14,281 nucleotides of DNA, taken from UBA11524 sp964547515 (GTDB lineage: Bacteria > Bacillota > Clostridia > Christensenellales > Aristaeellaceae). This document shows, one piece after another, positions 5,254 to 12,278 of this stretch. Position 1 is the first letter of the stretch. Each line of letters starts with the position of its first letter. The notes under the pieces are model-generated. The model did not search any database. It saw only the letters and a list, made by a program, of their open reading frames with translations, and was not told the origin of the DNA. Position numbers and translations under genes: made by a program. Where the stretch lies: positions 1-14,281 of the forward strand of contig CAZJOA010000069.1 in NCBI GenBank assembly GCA_964547515.1. The letters are read 5' to 3'.

Positions 5254-7458
5254 TTAGTTCAGCTGGAATCGTACCTTGAGCAAGTCCTCATCCCGTGAGC
5301 TGTGCCCCGCCATGACCTCGAACTCACCCGGTTCGACCACGCGTTCCTCGGCGCGGTTCACCAGGGAGAAATCGTCCCGCCTGAGCCGGATGCACACGCG
5401 CTGGGTCTCGCCGGGGGCAAGGGTCACGCGGGTGAAGGCGATCAGCTGCTTCACCGGGCGGATGACGCTCGCCACCAGGTCGTGCATGTAGACCTGCACC
5501 ACCTCCGTGCCGGGGACGTCGCCCGTGTTGGTCACGTCCACCGAAAGGTCAAGGGTCTGCGCGTCGAAGGTCAGGTTCGCATAGGCGAAGGGCGCATAGC
5601 CCATGCCCTCACCGAAGGCGTACAGCGGCTCGGCAGGCAGATCCATATACTTGCCGCCATGCCAGCCCGGCAGATGGTTGTAGTACACGGGGACCTGTCC
5701 GCTGTGCCGGGGGAAGGAGATGGGCAGCCTGCCGGAGGGGTTGAAGCAGCCGAAGGCCGCCTCGGCGACGGCCTGTCCGCCGAACATGCCGCCATGGAAC
5801 GCCACCATGACCGCATCCGCCGTCGCGTCGATCTCCGGGATGCACAGGGGCTTGGATGCCACCAAAACCACCGTCAGCGGGATGTTCAGTGCGCGCAGGG
5901 CGTGATACAGCTCCATCTGCCGGCCGGACAGGGACAGATCGGCACGATCCTTGAATTCGCCGTACTGGTCGATCATGTCGCCCACGACGAGGATGATGGC
6001 ATCGGCGGACTTGGCCGTTTCCACCGCGCCGGGAATGTCATCCTCCGCGGCCTGACGCGCCAGACCCTGCTGACGGATGGCCTCGGCCACGGGGTCGGAG
6101 AGCTTCTCGCCCCGGTCGACGGGCTGCGCGGGCTTCACGGCGCAGCCGCGATGATACACGCATTCGATGCCCCGATCGGCACACAGCGCCTCGAAGCCCT
6201 CCTTCACCGTCACATAGGGGCGGCGGGCAGGACGGGGATGACGGCCATCGGGATGGGTGAAGTACGTCCAGTCGCCGTACTGGGCATTGAGGTCATCCGC
6301 ATTCTGACCAATGACGGCGATCTTCTTCGCGCCCTGAAGGGGCAGCATGCCGTTGTTCCTGACCAGGGTGATGGACGCGCGGGCGGCTCGCAGGGCCGCA
6401 TCCAGGTGCTCCTGACAGCCGATGCAGCCGGGCACGCCGGTCTTCTCCGGCTTTTCGAAGAGGTTCAGGCGGAATTTCACCGTCAGGATATGGCGGACGG
6501 CATCATCCAGCACGCTTTCGTCCAGCTGACCCTCCCGCACGGCGCGGATGGCGTTGTCATAGAAGTCCAGGCTGGTCATAATCATGTCATTGCCGGCCTG
6601 GGCGGTGAGGACGGCGGCCTCCTGCTTGTCAGCGGCCACATGCTGATTGCGCACGAGCGACGTGCAGTTGTCCCAGTCGGTGACGACAAAGCCGTCGAAG
6701 CCCGCTTCGCCGCGCAGGATGTCCTTCATGGACTTGGGGTCAGCCGTGAAGGGCAGACCGTCGATCGAGCCGTAGGCCGTCATGATCGTCGCACAGCCGA
6801 CCTCCGCCGCACGCCGGAAGGGCGGCAGGAAGACCTCCTTGAGCTTGCGGTAGGTCATCTCAGTGTCCATGGCATCGCGCGCGCCCACCGCCTCGCCGTA
6901 GCCGATGTAATGCTTGGCGCAGGCCAATATGGAATCCGGGGCATCCAGGCTGTCCCCCTGATAGCCGCGGATGATGGCCGCACCCAGCTCGCCGGTCAGA
7001 TAGGGGTCTTCGCCGAAGGTCTCGTCCACCCGACCCCAGCGTGGATCCCGCCCCAGGCACAGCACCGGCGAAAACGTCCAGTGCAGCCCGTCGGTGGACA
7101 CCTCCCGGGCGGTGACGCGCCCCATTTCCTCCGCCACGCTGACATCCCACGAGCACGCCGTGCTCAGCTGGGACGGGAAGATGGTCGCCTCGTGCTTCAG
7201 GCCGTGTCCGTGGATGGCATCGATGCCAAACACCACCGGGATGCCCAGACGGCTCTGCATCGCCGTCCGCTGCACCTCCCGTGCGTCGTCCCCCAGCACA
7301 TGCAGGAACGATCCCGCGCCCATTTTCGCCCAGCGCAGCGCTTCCTCGCGCCCCACCACCGTGTAGGGCACCTGCACCATCTGGGCAGCCTTTTCCTCCA
7401 GGGTCATTTTGTGCAGCAGCTCCTCCACACGGAGCTGGATTTCCTCGTTCGTCAGCAT
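5254..7458 (-). CDS. GH3 family beta-glucosidase-like glycoside hydrolase
   Basis: This 734-residue enzyme has the three-domain GH3 layout. The TIM-barrel part (about 1-330) carries the KHYIGYG motif (182-188) and the nucleophile region GFVVTDW, with predicted nucleophile Asp261. The alpha/beta sandwich (about 360-590) includes YGEFKDR, where Glu501 is the likely acid/base. The C-terminal fibronectin III-like domain (about 650-734) contains NTGDVPGTEVVQVYM. No signal peptide is seen, so it probably acts in the cytoplasm on imported oligosaccharides. The family includes beta-glucosidases and beta-xylosidases; beta-glucosidase is the likelier choice but substrate is not proven. Start: GGAG (7468-7465) is 6 bases before ATG 7458, while ATG 7470 has no clear binding site; the longer form adds four residues. 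It is divergent from a GH31 alpha-xylosidase. Confidence 0.92.
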   Translation of the reverse strand: MLTNEEIQLRVEELLHKMTLEEKAAQMVQVPYTVVGREEALRWAKMGAGSFLHVLGDDAREVQRTAMQSRLGIPVVFGIDAIHGHGLKHEATIFPSQLSTACSWDVSVAEEMGRVTAREVSTDGLHWTFSPVLCLGRDPRWGRVDETFGEDPYLTGELGAAIIRGYQGDSLDAPDSILACAKHYIGYGEAVGARDAMDTEMTYRKLKEVFLPPFRRAAEVGCATIMTAYGSIDGLPFTADPKSMKDILRGEAGFDGFVVTDWDNCTSLVRNQHVAADKQEAAVLTAQAGNDMIMTSLDFYDNAIRAVREGQLDESVLDDAVRHILTVKFRLNLFEKPEKTGVPGCIGCQEHLDAALRAARASITLVRNNGMLPLQGAKKIAVIGQNADDLNAQYGDWTYFTHPDGRHPRPARRPYVTVKEGFEALCADRGIECVYHRGCAVKPAQPVDRGEKLSDPVAEAIRQQGLARQAAEDDIPGAVETAKSADAIILVVGDMIDQYGEFKDRADLSLSGRQMELYHALRALNIPLTVVLVASKPLCIPEIDATADAVMVAFHGGMFGGQAVAEAAFGCFNPSGRLPISFPRHSGQVPVYYNHLPGWHGGKYMDLPAEPLYAFGEGMGYAPFAYANLTFDAQTLDLSVDVTNTGDVPGTEVVQVYMHDLVASVIRPVKQLIAFTRVTLAPGETQRVCIRLRRDDFSLVNRAEERVVEPGEFEVMAGHSSRDEDLLKVRFQLN

Positions 7459-7482
7459 CGTTTTCTCCATCTCGCTTACTAT

Positions 7483-7522
7483 GAATTGAATTATGAATTA
7501 GGAATTATGAATTTACAATGTG
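7483..7522 (+). repeat. Heptanucleotide array in GH3 leader
   Basis: A partial unit GAATT (7483-7487) is followed by GAATTAT, GAATTAG, GAATTAT, GAATTTA, CAATGTG. Positions 7496-7515 pair with 7614-7633 at 18 of 20 bases as an inverted repeat. The array begins 25 bases upstream of the preferred GH3 start codon. Confidence 0.85.
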
Positions 7523-7613
7523 TGAACTGGCGCGCCTGCCCTACCGGAAAGATGAAACAATGACGAATTTAGCATCTTGATCCGCAGTGCGCCGTTGGCA
7601 CAGCTGCAGTAGC

Positions 7614-7634
7614 TCAATTCCTAATTCCTAATTT
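7614..7634 (-). repeat. Heptanucleotide array, inverted partner
   Basis: The plus strand reads TCAATTC, CTAATTC, CTAATTT, three units of the heptad family facing the array at 7483-7522. About 90 bases of non-repeated DNA with no gene lie between them. Confidence 0.85.
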
Positions 7635-7640
7635 TCCTTG

Positions 7641-7650
7641 CACCATGGTG
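7641..7650. promoter_or_regulatory. Perfect 10-base palindrome, possible operator
   Basis: CACCATGGTG is a perfect palindrome. A degenerate copy, TACCATGTTG, occurs 30 bases further on (7671-7680), on the same helix face, and overlaps the predicted minus-strand promoter. This could be an operator pair controlling the GH3/GH31 genes. No regulator gene is nearby, so this is weak. Confidence 0.25.
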
Positions 7651-7666
7651 GTCAGCCATCATCGTT

Positions 7667-7695
7667 ATTGTACCATGTTGTCAGACGAAAAGCAA
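7667..7695 (-). promoter_or_regulatory. Probable promoter of the GH3 gene
   Basis: On the minus strand, TTGCTT (7695-7690), a 17-base spacer and TACAAT (7672-7667), with extended -10 TGG (7675-7673), match the design of the other promoters in this window. Transcription would start near 7660, giving a leader of about 200 bases that contains both facing heptad arrays. Confidence 0.5.
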
Positions 7696-7780
7696 TTCTC
7701 CGCAAAAAATTCGCAGGGATTTGCGTCCTGTCAGCAGGGAAAGCGAAATGCGTGTCGTATTCTTTGAAACAGGCTCACAG

Positions 7781-7794
7781 CGAAAACGTTTGAA
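7781..7794 (+). promoter_or_regulatory. cre-like/LacI-family operator candidate
   Basis: CGAAAACGTTTGAA matches the catabolite-response (CcpA) consensus half-sites TGAAAACGTTTTCA at 11 of 14 positions, with the central CG and the AAAACGTTT core intact. It overlaps the region just before the GH31 ribosome binding site, a location suited to repression. No clear sigma-A promoter for the GH31 gene could be found in 7680-7800. Confidence 0.45.
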
Positions 7795-7809
7795 AAGGAG
7801 CGAATCCAC

Positions 7810-10056
7810 ATGAAATTCACCCAGGGCTACTGGATGATAAAGCAGAACTACCTCATGTCCTACGCGACGCATGCCGTGCGCGTGACGAAGACGGACAAGG
7901 CCATGCAGATCATCAGCGCATGCCGCCCGATCAACCATCGCGGCGACATCCTCGACGGCGGGTCGCTGACCGTCACCTTCACCGCGCCGCGCAGGGACAT
8001 CATCCGCGTGCAGGTGACGCATTTCGCCGGAACGAAGCTGCGTCAGCCGCGGTTCGAAACGTATGAGGAGGACGTCACCCCCGTGATGAACGAGGACGAG
8101 ACGTATGCCTACTTCACCTCCGGCGCGCTGACGGCCCGCATCTGCAAGCTCCCCGGACAGTGGCGCGTGGATTATCTGGCGGGTGACACCCTGCTGACCA
8201 CCAGCGGCTGGCGCGGGATGGGTCGCGCCCTGGCCAAGGACGGCACGGACTGTTCTCTGCTGCCCCATGGCAAGTCCTACATGTCCGATTCGCTCCAGCT
8301 GGACGTGGGCGAATGCGTCTACGGCCTGGGCGAACGCTTCGGGGCGTATGTGAAGAACGGTCAGGTGGTGGACATGTGGAATGCCGACGGCGGCACGGCC
8401 TCCGAGCTGGCATACAAGAACATCCCGTTCTACATGACCAACCGGGGCTATGGCGTGCTGGTGGAGGACGCGGGCGATGTGTCCTTCGAGGTGGCGAGCG
8501 AGAAGGTCGAGCGTGTGCAGTTCTCCCACGAGGGCGAAACGCTGATCTACGACATCCTGTGGGGCGGCGACGGCAAGGGGACGCTGGAACGGTACACCGC
8601 GCTGACGGGTCGTCCGCCGATGCTGCCCGCGTGGAGCTTCGGCCTGTGGCTGTCCACCTCCTTCACCACCGATTATGACGAGAAGACCGCGTCCTCCTTC
8701 ATCGAGGGCATGGCCGAGCGCGACATCCCCCTGAGCGTCTTCCATTTCGACTGCTATTGGATGAAGGGCTTCAACTGGTGCGATTTCGAGTGGGATCGCG
8801 ATGTCTTCCCCGATCCCGAGGGCATGCTGAAGCGCTATCATGACAGGGGGCTTCACCTCTGCTGCTGGATCAACCCCTATATCGGCCAGGCCAGCCCCCT
8901 CTTCGCCGAGGGCGCGGAGAAGGGCTACCTCGTCCGCAAGACCAATGGCGATGTGTGGCAGACCGACATGTGGCAGGCCGGCATGGGCATTGTGGACTTC
9001 ACCAACCCCGATGCCTGCCGGTGGTACGCCTCCTATCTCTACAGGCTGATGGACATGGGCGTGGACTGCTTCAAGACCGACTTCGGCGAGCGCATCCCCG
9101 TGCGGGACATTGCCTGGTTCGACGGCAGTGACCCCGTCCGCATGCACAATTATTACACCTACCTGTATAACAAGGTGGTCTTTGACGTGGTGAAAAGCGT
9201 CAAGGGCGAGGGCGAGGCCATCCTCTTTGCCCGCAGCGCCACGGTGGGCGGTCAGCAGTTCCCCGTGCACTGGGGCGGGGACAATTCCGCGTCCTATGTG
9301 TCCATGGCGGAGACGCTGCGGGCAGGGCTGTCCATGGCGCATTCCGGATTCGGCTACTGGAGTCACGACATTTCCGGCTTTGAGTCCACCGCACCGGCGG
9401 ATGTGTACAAGCGCTGGCTTCAGTTCGGCCTGCTGTCCTCGCATAGCCGCCTGCACGGCTCGACCAGCTATCGCGTGCCGTGGCTCTTCGACGAGGAGAG
9501 CGTGGACGTCTGCCGGAAGTTCACCAAGCTCAAGAACCGGCTGATGCCCTATCTGTATCAGAAGGCCGTGGAGGCGCACGAATGCGGCTGGCCGATGATG
9601 CGCCCGATGACGCTGGAATTCCCGGATGACCCCGCCTGCGACACCCTCGACCGCCAGTACATGCTGGGTGAAGCGCTGCTCGTCGCGCCGATCTTCCGCA
9701 AGGACGGTCAGGTGCAGTACTACCTGCCCGAGGGCAGCTGGACGAATCTGCTGGATGACGGCGTGGTGGAGGGCGGCAAGTGGCAGACCGAGATCCACGA
9801 TTTCATGTCCCTGCCGCTGATGGTGCGTCCCGGCACGGTGCTGCCCATGGGTGCGGTGGACACCCGCCCGGACTATGACTACCTCGACGGGCTGGCGCTG
9901 CATGTCTTCCAGCTGGAGGAGGGCGAAAGCGTCACGGTGGACATCCCCGACCTGCACGGGAGCATCGCCGCGACCTTCACTGTCACCATGGCGGACGGTC
10001 AGCCCCGGGTGGAAACGGATTCCACCAAGCCCTATACGGTCATCCTGCACGGATAA
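7810..10056 (+). CDS. yicI: GH31 alpha-xylosidase, YicI type
   Basis: This 748-residue enzyme closely resembles E. coli YicI as I remember it, including the N-terminal CRPINHRGDILDGG and the barrel segments LWLSTSFTTDYDE, FHFDCYWMK, CWINPYIGQ and DCFKTDFGERIP. The predicted nucleophile is Asp424 (KTDFGER) and the acid/base is Asp491 (HWGGD). Cys315 of FHFDCYW and Lys422 of FKTD correspond to positions linked to xyloside recognition in YicI. It releases alpha-linked xylose from the non-reducing ends of xyloglucan-type oligosaccharides or isoprimeverose. No signal peptide is present, so it is cytoplasmic. AAGGAG (7795-7800) lies 9 bases before ATG 7810. Divergent from a GH3 enzyme, it suggests stepwise cytoplasmic breakdown of xyloglucan oligosaccharides. 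Another alpha-glycoside is possible but less likely. Confidence 0.94.
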   Translation: MKFTQGYWMIKQNYLMSYATHAVRVTKTDKAMQIISACRPINHRGDILDGGSLTVTFTAPRRDIIRVQVTHFAGTKLRQPRFETYEEDVTPVMNEDETYAYFTSGALTARICKLPGQWRVDYLAGDTLLTTSGWRGMGRALAKDGTDCSLLPHGKSYMSDSLQLDVGECVYGLGERFGAYVKNGQVVDMWNADGGTASELAYKNIPFYMTNRGYGVLVEDAGDVSFEVASEKVERVQFSHEGETLIYDILWGGDGKGTLERYTALTGRPPMLPAWSFGLWLSTSFTTDYDEKTASSFIEGMAERDIPLSVFHFDCYWMKGFNWCDFEWDRDVFPDPEGMLKRYHDRGLHLCCWINPYIGQASPLFAEGAEKGYLVRKTNGDVWQTDMWQAGMGIVDFTNPDACRWYASYLYRLMDMGVDCFKTDFGERIPVRDIAWFDGSDPVRMHNYYTYLYNKVVFDVVKSVKGEGEAILFARSATVGGQQFPVHWGGDNSASYVSMAETLRAGLSMAHSGFGYWSHDISGFESTAPADVYKRWLQFGLLSSHSRLHGSTSYRVPWLFDEESVDVCRKFTKLKNRLMPYLYQKAVEAHECGWPMMRPMTLEFPDDPACDTLDRQYMLGEALLVAPIFRKDGQVQYYLPEGSWTNLLDDGVVEGGKWQTEIHDFMSLPLMVRPGTVLPMGAVDTRPDYDYLDGLALHVFQLEEGESVTVDIPDLHGSIAATFTVTMADGQPRVETDSTKPYTVILHG

Positions 10057-10066
10057 TGGCATTCCT

Positions 10067-10108
10067 GCCCCGGCGCTGCGCGGCATGTATACGCTCCGCC
10101 GGGGCTTT
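10067..10108 (+). terminator. Probable terminator after yicI
   Basis: GCCCCGGCG (10067-10075) pairs perfectly with CGCCGGGGC (10097-10105), with a 21-base loop. Only TTTG follows, so the U-tract is short and termination may be incomplete. Confidence 0.5.
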
Positions 10109-10151
10109 GCGTATCCCCCGGGCAGGCAAAACGCCGACCTCGCCGGGGTGG

Positions 10152-10180
10152 TTGCGCAAATGCGCGAAACATGGTATAAT
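10152..10180 (+). promoter_or_regulatory. Promoter of murA
   Basis: TTGCGC (10152-10157), a 17-base spacer and TATAAT (10175-10180) with extended -10 TGG (10172-10174). Transcription would begin near 10187, giving a leader of about 115 bases. Confidence 0.82.
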
Positions 10181-10271
10181 ACACTGTCACTGTGTACCCA
10201 TTGCGCCCGTGCGGCGCTGCATATACGGCACAAAAGCAGATCGGCGCAGTCCGGTCAAAACGAGGTCAAGC

Positions 10272-10300
10272 AGGAGGTGAGCCGGCGCAAGCCGGAGATC
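10272..10300 (+). promoter_or_regulatory. murA ribosome binding site with intervening hairpin
   Basis: A near-perfect Shine-Dalgarno sequence AGGAGGTGA (10272-10280) lies 20 bases before ATG 10301, too far for normal initiation. The stem CCGGC (10282-10286)/GCCGG (10291-10295) with a GCAA tetraloop lies between them. If folded, it reduces the effective spacing to about 6 bases. An in-frame GTG (10277-10279) inside the Shine-Dalgarno sequence is an alternative start. Confidence 0.6.
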
Positions 10301-11566
10301 ATGCCCAATAAAGAGAGAATGCTCATCACCGGCGGGAATCGCCTGGAGGGCGAGGTGCATGTCAGCGGCGGGAAGAACACATCGGTGGCGGTCATACCGG
10401 CCACGCTGCTGTGTGACGAGCCCTGCACCATCGAGAACCTGCCCGACATTGCGGATGTCCATGCACTGGTGGATATTCTGTGTGCCCTGGGCGCAAAGGT
10501 CGAATACGTCCCCAATGCGTTCATGCGGGTCGATCCCCGCCCCGCGGAGGGCTGGCAGGTCAGCTATGCCAACTCGCAGCGGCTGCGCGCCAGCTACTAT
10601 CTGCTGGGTGCGCTGCTGGGACGGCGCGGCGGCGCGGAGGTGTACCTCCCCGGCGGCTGCGACATCGGCGCACGCCCCATCGACCAGCACCTGAAGGGCT
10701 TTGCCGCCCTCGGCGCGGAGGTCGATCAGCTCGGCGGACGCATCATCGCCCATGCGGACAAGCTCACCGGCAGCGATGTGTTCTTCGACGTGGTGACGGT
10801 GGGCGGCACGATCAACGTGATGCTGGCGGCCGTCAAGGCGCAGGGCAGCACCACCATCTACAACGCGGCGAAGGAGCCGCACATCGTCGACCTGGCGAAC
10901 TTCCTGAACTCCATGGGCGCGAAGATCAAGGGCGCGGGCACGGACGTGATCCGCATCCGCGGTCAGCAGTATCTGCACTCCGCCACCTATGCCGTCATTC
11001 CCGACCAGATCGAGACCGGCACGCTCATGATCGCCGCCGCCGCCACCCATGGCGATGTCGTCATCAGCGGGTGCATCCCCACGCATATGGAGGCGCTGTC
11101 CGCCAAGCTCCTGGAGATGGGCGTGCGCGTCACCGACAGCGACGATGCCATCCGCGTGCGCTCCACCGGCGCGCATCGTGCCGTCAACATCAAGACCCAG
11201 GCGTACCCCGGCTTCCCCACCGATCTTCAGCAGCCCATGTCCGCCCTGTTGACCACGGCGAAGGGCTCGTCCGTCATTCAGGAGACCATCTACGAATCCC
11301 GCCTGAAGCACCTGGTGGAGATGCAGCGCATGGGCGCACATGTCCGCATCATGGATCGCACGGCCATCATCGACGGCGTGACGGAGCTGTACGGCGCACC
11401 CATCACGGCCACCGACCTGCGTGCGGGCGCGGCGCTGGTCATCGCCGGGCTGATGGCCAAGGGCGTCACCGAGATCTACGAGCCCCATTACATCGACCGC
11501 GGCTATGACCACATCGAGGAGAAGCTCCGCAGCCTGGGCGCGAGCATCTCGCGCGAAAAAAATTAG
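10301..11566 (+). CDS. murA: UDP-N-acetylglucosamine 1-carboxyvinyltransferase
   Basis: This 421-residue enzyme transfers enolpyruvate from PEP to UDP-GlcNAc, the first committed step of peptidoglycan synthesis in the cytoplasm. Family features seen: GGNRLEGEVHVSGGKN near the start (Lys25, Asn26 in the substrate site), RASYYLLGALLGRR, and LPGGCDIGARPID with Cys120 as the PEP-reactive, fosfomycin-target cysteine. Further on are TVGGTINVMLAA and AYPGFPTDLQQP, whose Asp is the usual catalytic base. Start: ATG 10301 with the hairpin-spaced Shine-Dalgarno described above; ATG 10319 (MLITGGN) and GTG 10277 are alternatives. The stop TAG lies within the first unit of a heptad repeat array, so the last residues (REKN) may have been shaped by repeat arrival. 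Many Firmicutes carry two MurA paralogues; which one this is cannot be said. Confidence 0.95.
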   Translation: MPNKERMLITGGNRLEGEVHVSGGKNTSVAVIPATLLCDEPCTIENLPDIADVHALVDILCALGAKVEYVPNAFMRVDPRPAEGWQVSYANSQRLRASYYLLGALLGRRGGAEVYLPGGCDIGARPIDQHLKGFAALGAEVDQLGGRIIAHADKLTGSDVFFDVVTVGGTINVMLAAVKAQGSTTIYNAAKEPHIVDLANFLNSMGAKIKGAGTDVIRIRGQQYLHSATYAVIPDQIETGTLMIAAAATHGDVVISGCIPTHMEALSAKLLEMGVRVTDSDDAIRVRSTGAHRAVNIKTQAYPGFPTDLQQPMSALLTTAKGSSVIQETIYESRLKHLVEMQRMGAHVRIMDRTAIIDGVTELYGAPITATDLRAGAALVIAGLMAKGVTEIYEPHYIDRGYDHIEEKLRSLGASISREKN

Positions 11567-11580
11567 GAATTTTGAATTAG
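11560..11580 (+). repeat. Heptanucleotide array reaching into murA end
   Basis: AAATTAG, GAATTTT and GAATTAG (11560-11580) belong to the heptad family and run into the gap. The first unit contains the murA stop codon TAG (11564-11566). Confidence 0.75.
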
Positions 11581-11680
11581 NNNNNNNNNNNNNNNNNNNN
11601 NNNNNNNNNNNNNNNNNNNNNNNNNNNNNNNNNNNNNNNNNNNNNNNNNNNNNNNNNNNNNNNNNNNNNNNNNNNNNNNN
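11581..11680. other. Assembly gap of 100 N
   Basis: A second run of exactly 100 N, again located inside a pair of facing heptad arrays. The flanks are inverted, not identical, so this one is not a simple overlap like the first gap. Sequence between murA and the J-domain gene is missing. Confidence 0.95.
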
Positions 11681-11700
11681 TCATTCCTAATTCCTAATTC
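11681..11700 (-). repeat. Heptanucleotide array, inverted partner
   Basis: TCATTC, CTAATTC, CTAATTC on the plus strand are heptad units on the minus strand, facing 11560-11580. They lie directly before the ribosome binding site of the J-domain gene. Confidence 0.8.
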
Positions 11701-11719
11701 CACTAAGGGGGGTGTTGTC

Positions 11720-12247
11720 ACGCGGAATCCGTTTGAGGTGCTGGGATTGCAGGCGAGTGCGGACGCGGATGAAGTGCGCAGCGCCTACCGACGGCTGGTG
11801 AAGACCTGTCATCCGGACAAGTTCCAGGATGCGGAGGAGCAAAAGGCCGCGCAGGAGAAGATGATCGCCCTGAACCTGGCCTACGAAGAGGCGCTGAAGC
11901 TCGCCGTCAGCCGACGCAGCGCCGCCACCAGCTACAACAGTGAATTGACCATGCTGGATGCCCTCACCCTGGCGGACAAGATGCTCCGCCGCGGCAGCCC
12001 GGAATCCGCCCTGCGCAGCCTGATGCGCACGCATGAGCGCAGCGGCAGCTGGTATGCCATGCAGGGGCGCATCCTCATGACGATGGAGGAATACGAAAGC
12101 GCTCATCAGTCCTACCGGGAGGCCGTCCGCCGTGAGCCGAACAACAACGATTTCCATTCGGGCGCACTGGAGGCGGCTGTTGCCCTGAAGAAGTCCCGCA
12201 CGCTGTCCGGACGCATCCGGGCGCTGTTCCGGCGCAAAAGGCGCTGA
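11720..12247 (+). CDS. J-domain protein with TPR-like C-terminal part
   Basis: About 175 residues. The N-terminal part is a J-domain: NPFEVLGLQASADADEVRSAYRRLV, then the HPD motif (31-33) needed to stimulate the ATPase of DnaK-type chaperones. Residues about 75-150 look like helical TPR-type repeats (ALRSLMRTHERSGSWYAMQG, YESAHQSYREAVRREP), and the C-terminus is very basic (LFRRKRR). It is a co-chaperone-like protein of unknown client, not full DnaJ: the Gly/Phe and zinc regions are absent. The start is a problem. The first standard codon in frame is GTG 11738, which cuts off NPFEV. AAGGGGGG (11705-11712) is best spaced for ACG 11720, and the codon at 11717 is GTC where GTG would be expected. 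The amidase gene follows 31 bases later, probably in one operon. Confidence 0.8.
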   Translation, partial: TRNPFEVLGLQASADADEVRSAYRRLVKTCHPDKFQDAEEQKAAQEKMIALNLAYEEALKLAVSRRSAATSYNSELTMLDALTLADKMLRRGSPESALRSLMRTHERSGSWYAMQGRILMTMEEYESAHQSYREAVRREPNNNDFHSGALEAAVALKKSRTLSGRIRALFRRKRR

Positions 12248-12278
12248 TCCCCCCATTCAAAGTCAGAAGGAGAATCCT

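Noticed and set aside
5302..7563. Plus-strand open frame (753 codons) opposite the GH3 gene
   Set aside because: The opposite strand encodes a full GH3 enzyme with intact catalytic motifs; this frame has no recognisable domain and low-complexity GC-driven composition.
7681..10233. Minus-strand open frame (850 codons) opposite yicI
   Set aside because: It is an antisense shadow of the GH31 gene, with His/Ala/Gly/Val-rich composition and no domain or ribosome binding site.
9851..10300. Upstream in-frame extension of murA into yicI
   Set aside because: It overlaps the end of yicI, its terminator and the murA promoter; the encoded residues are not protein-like.
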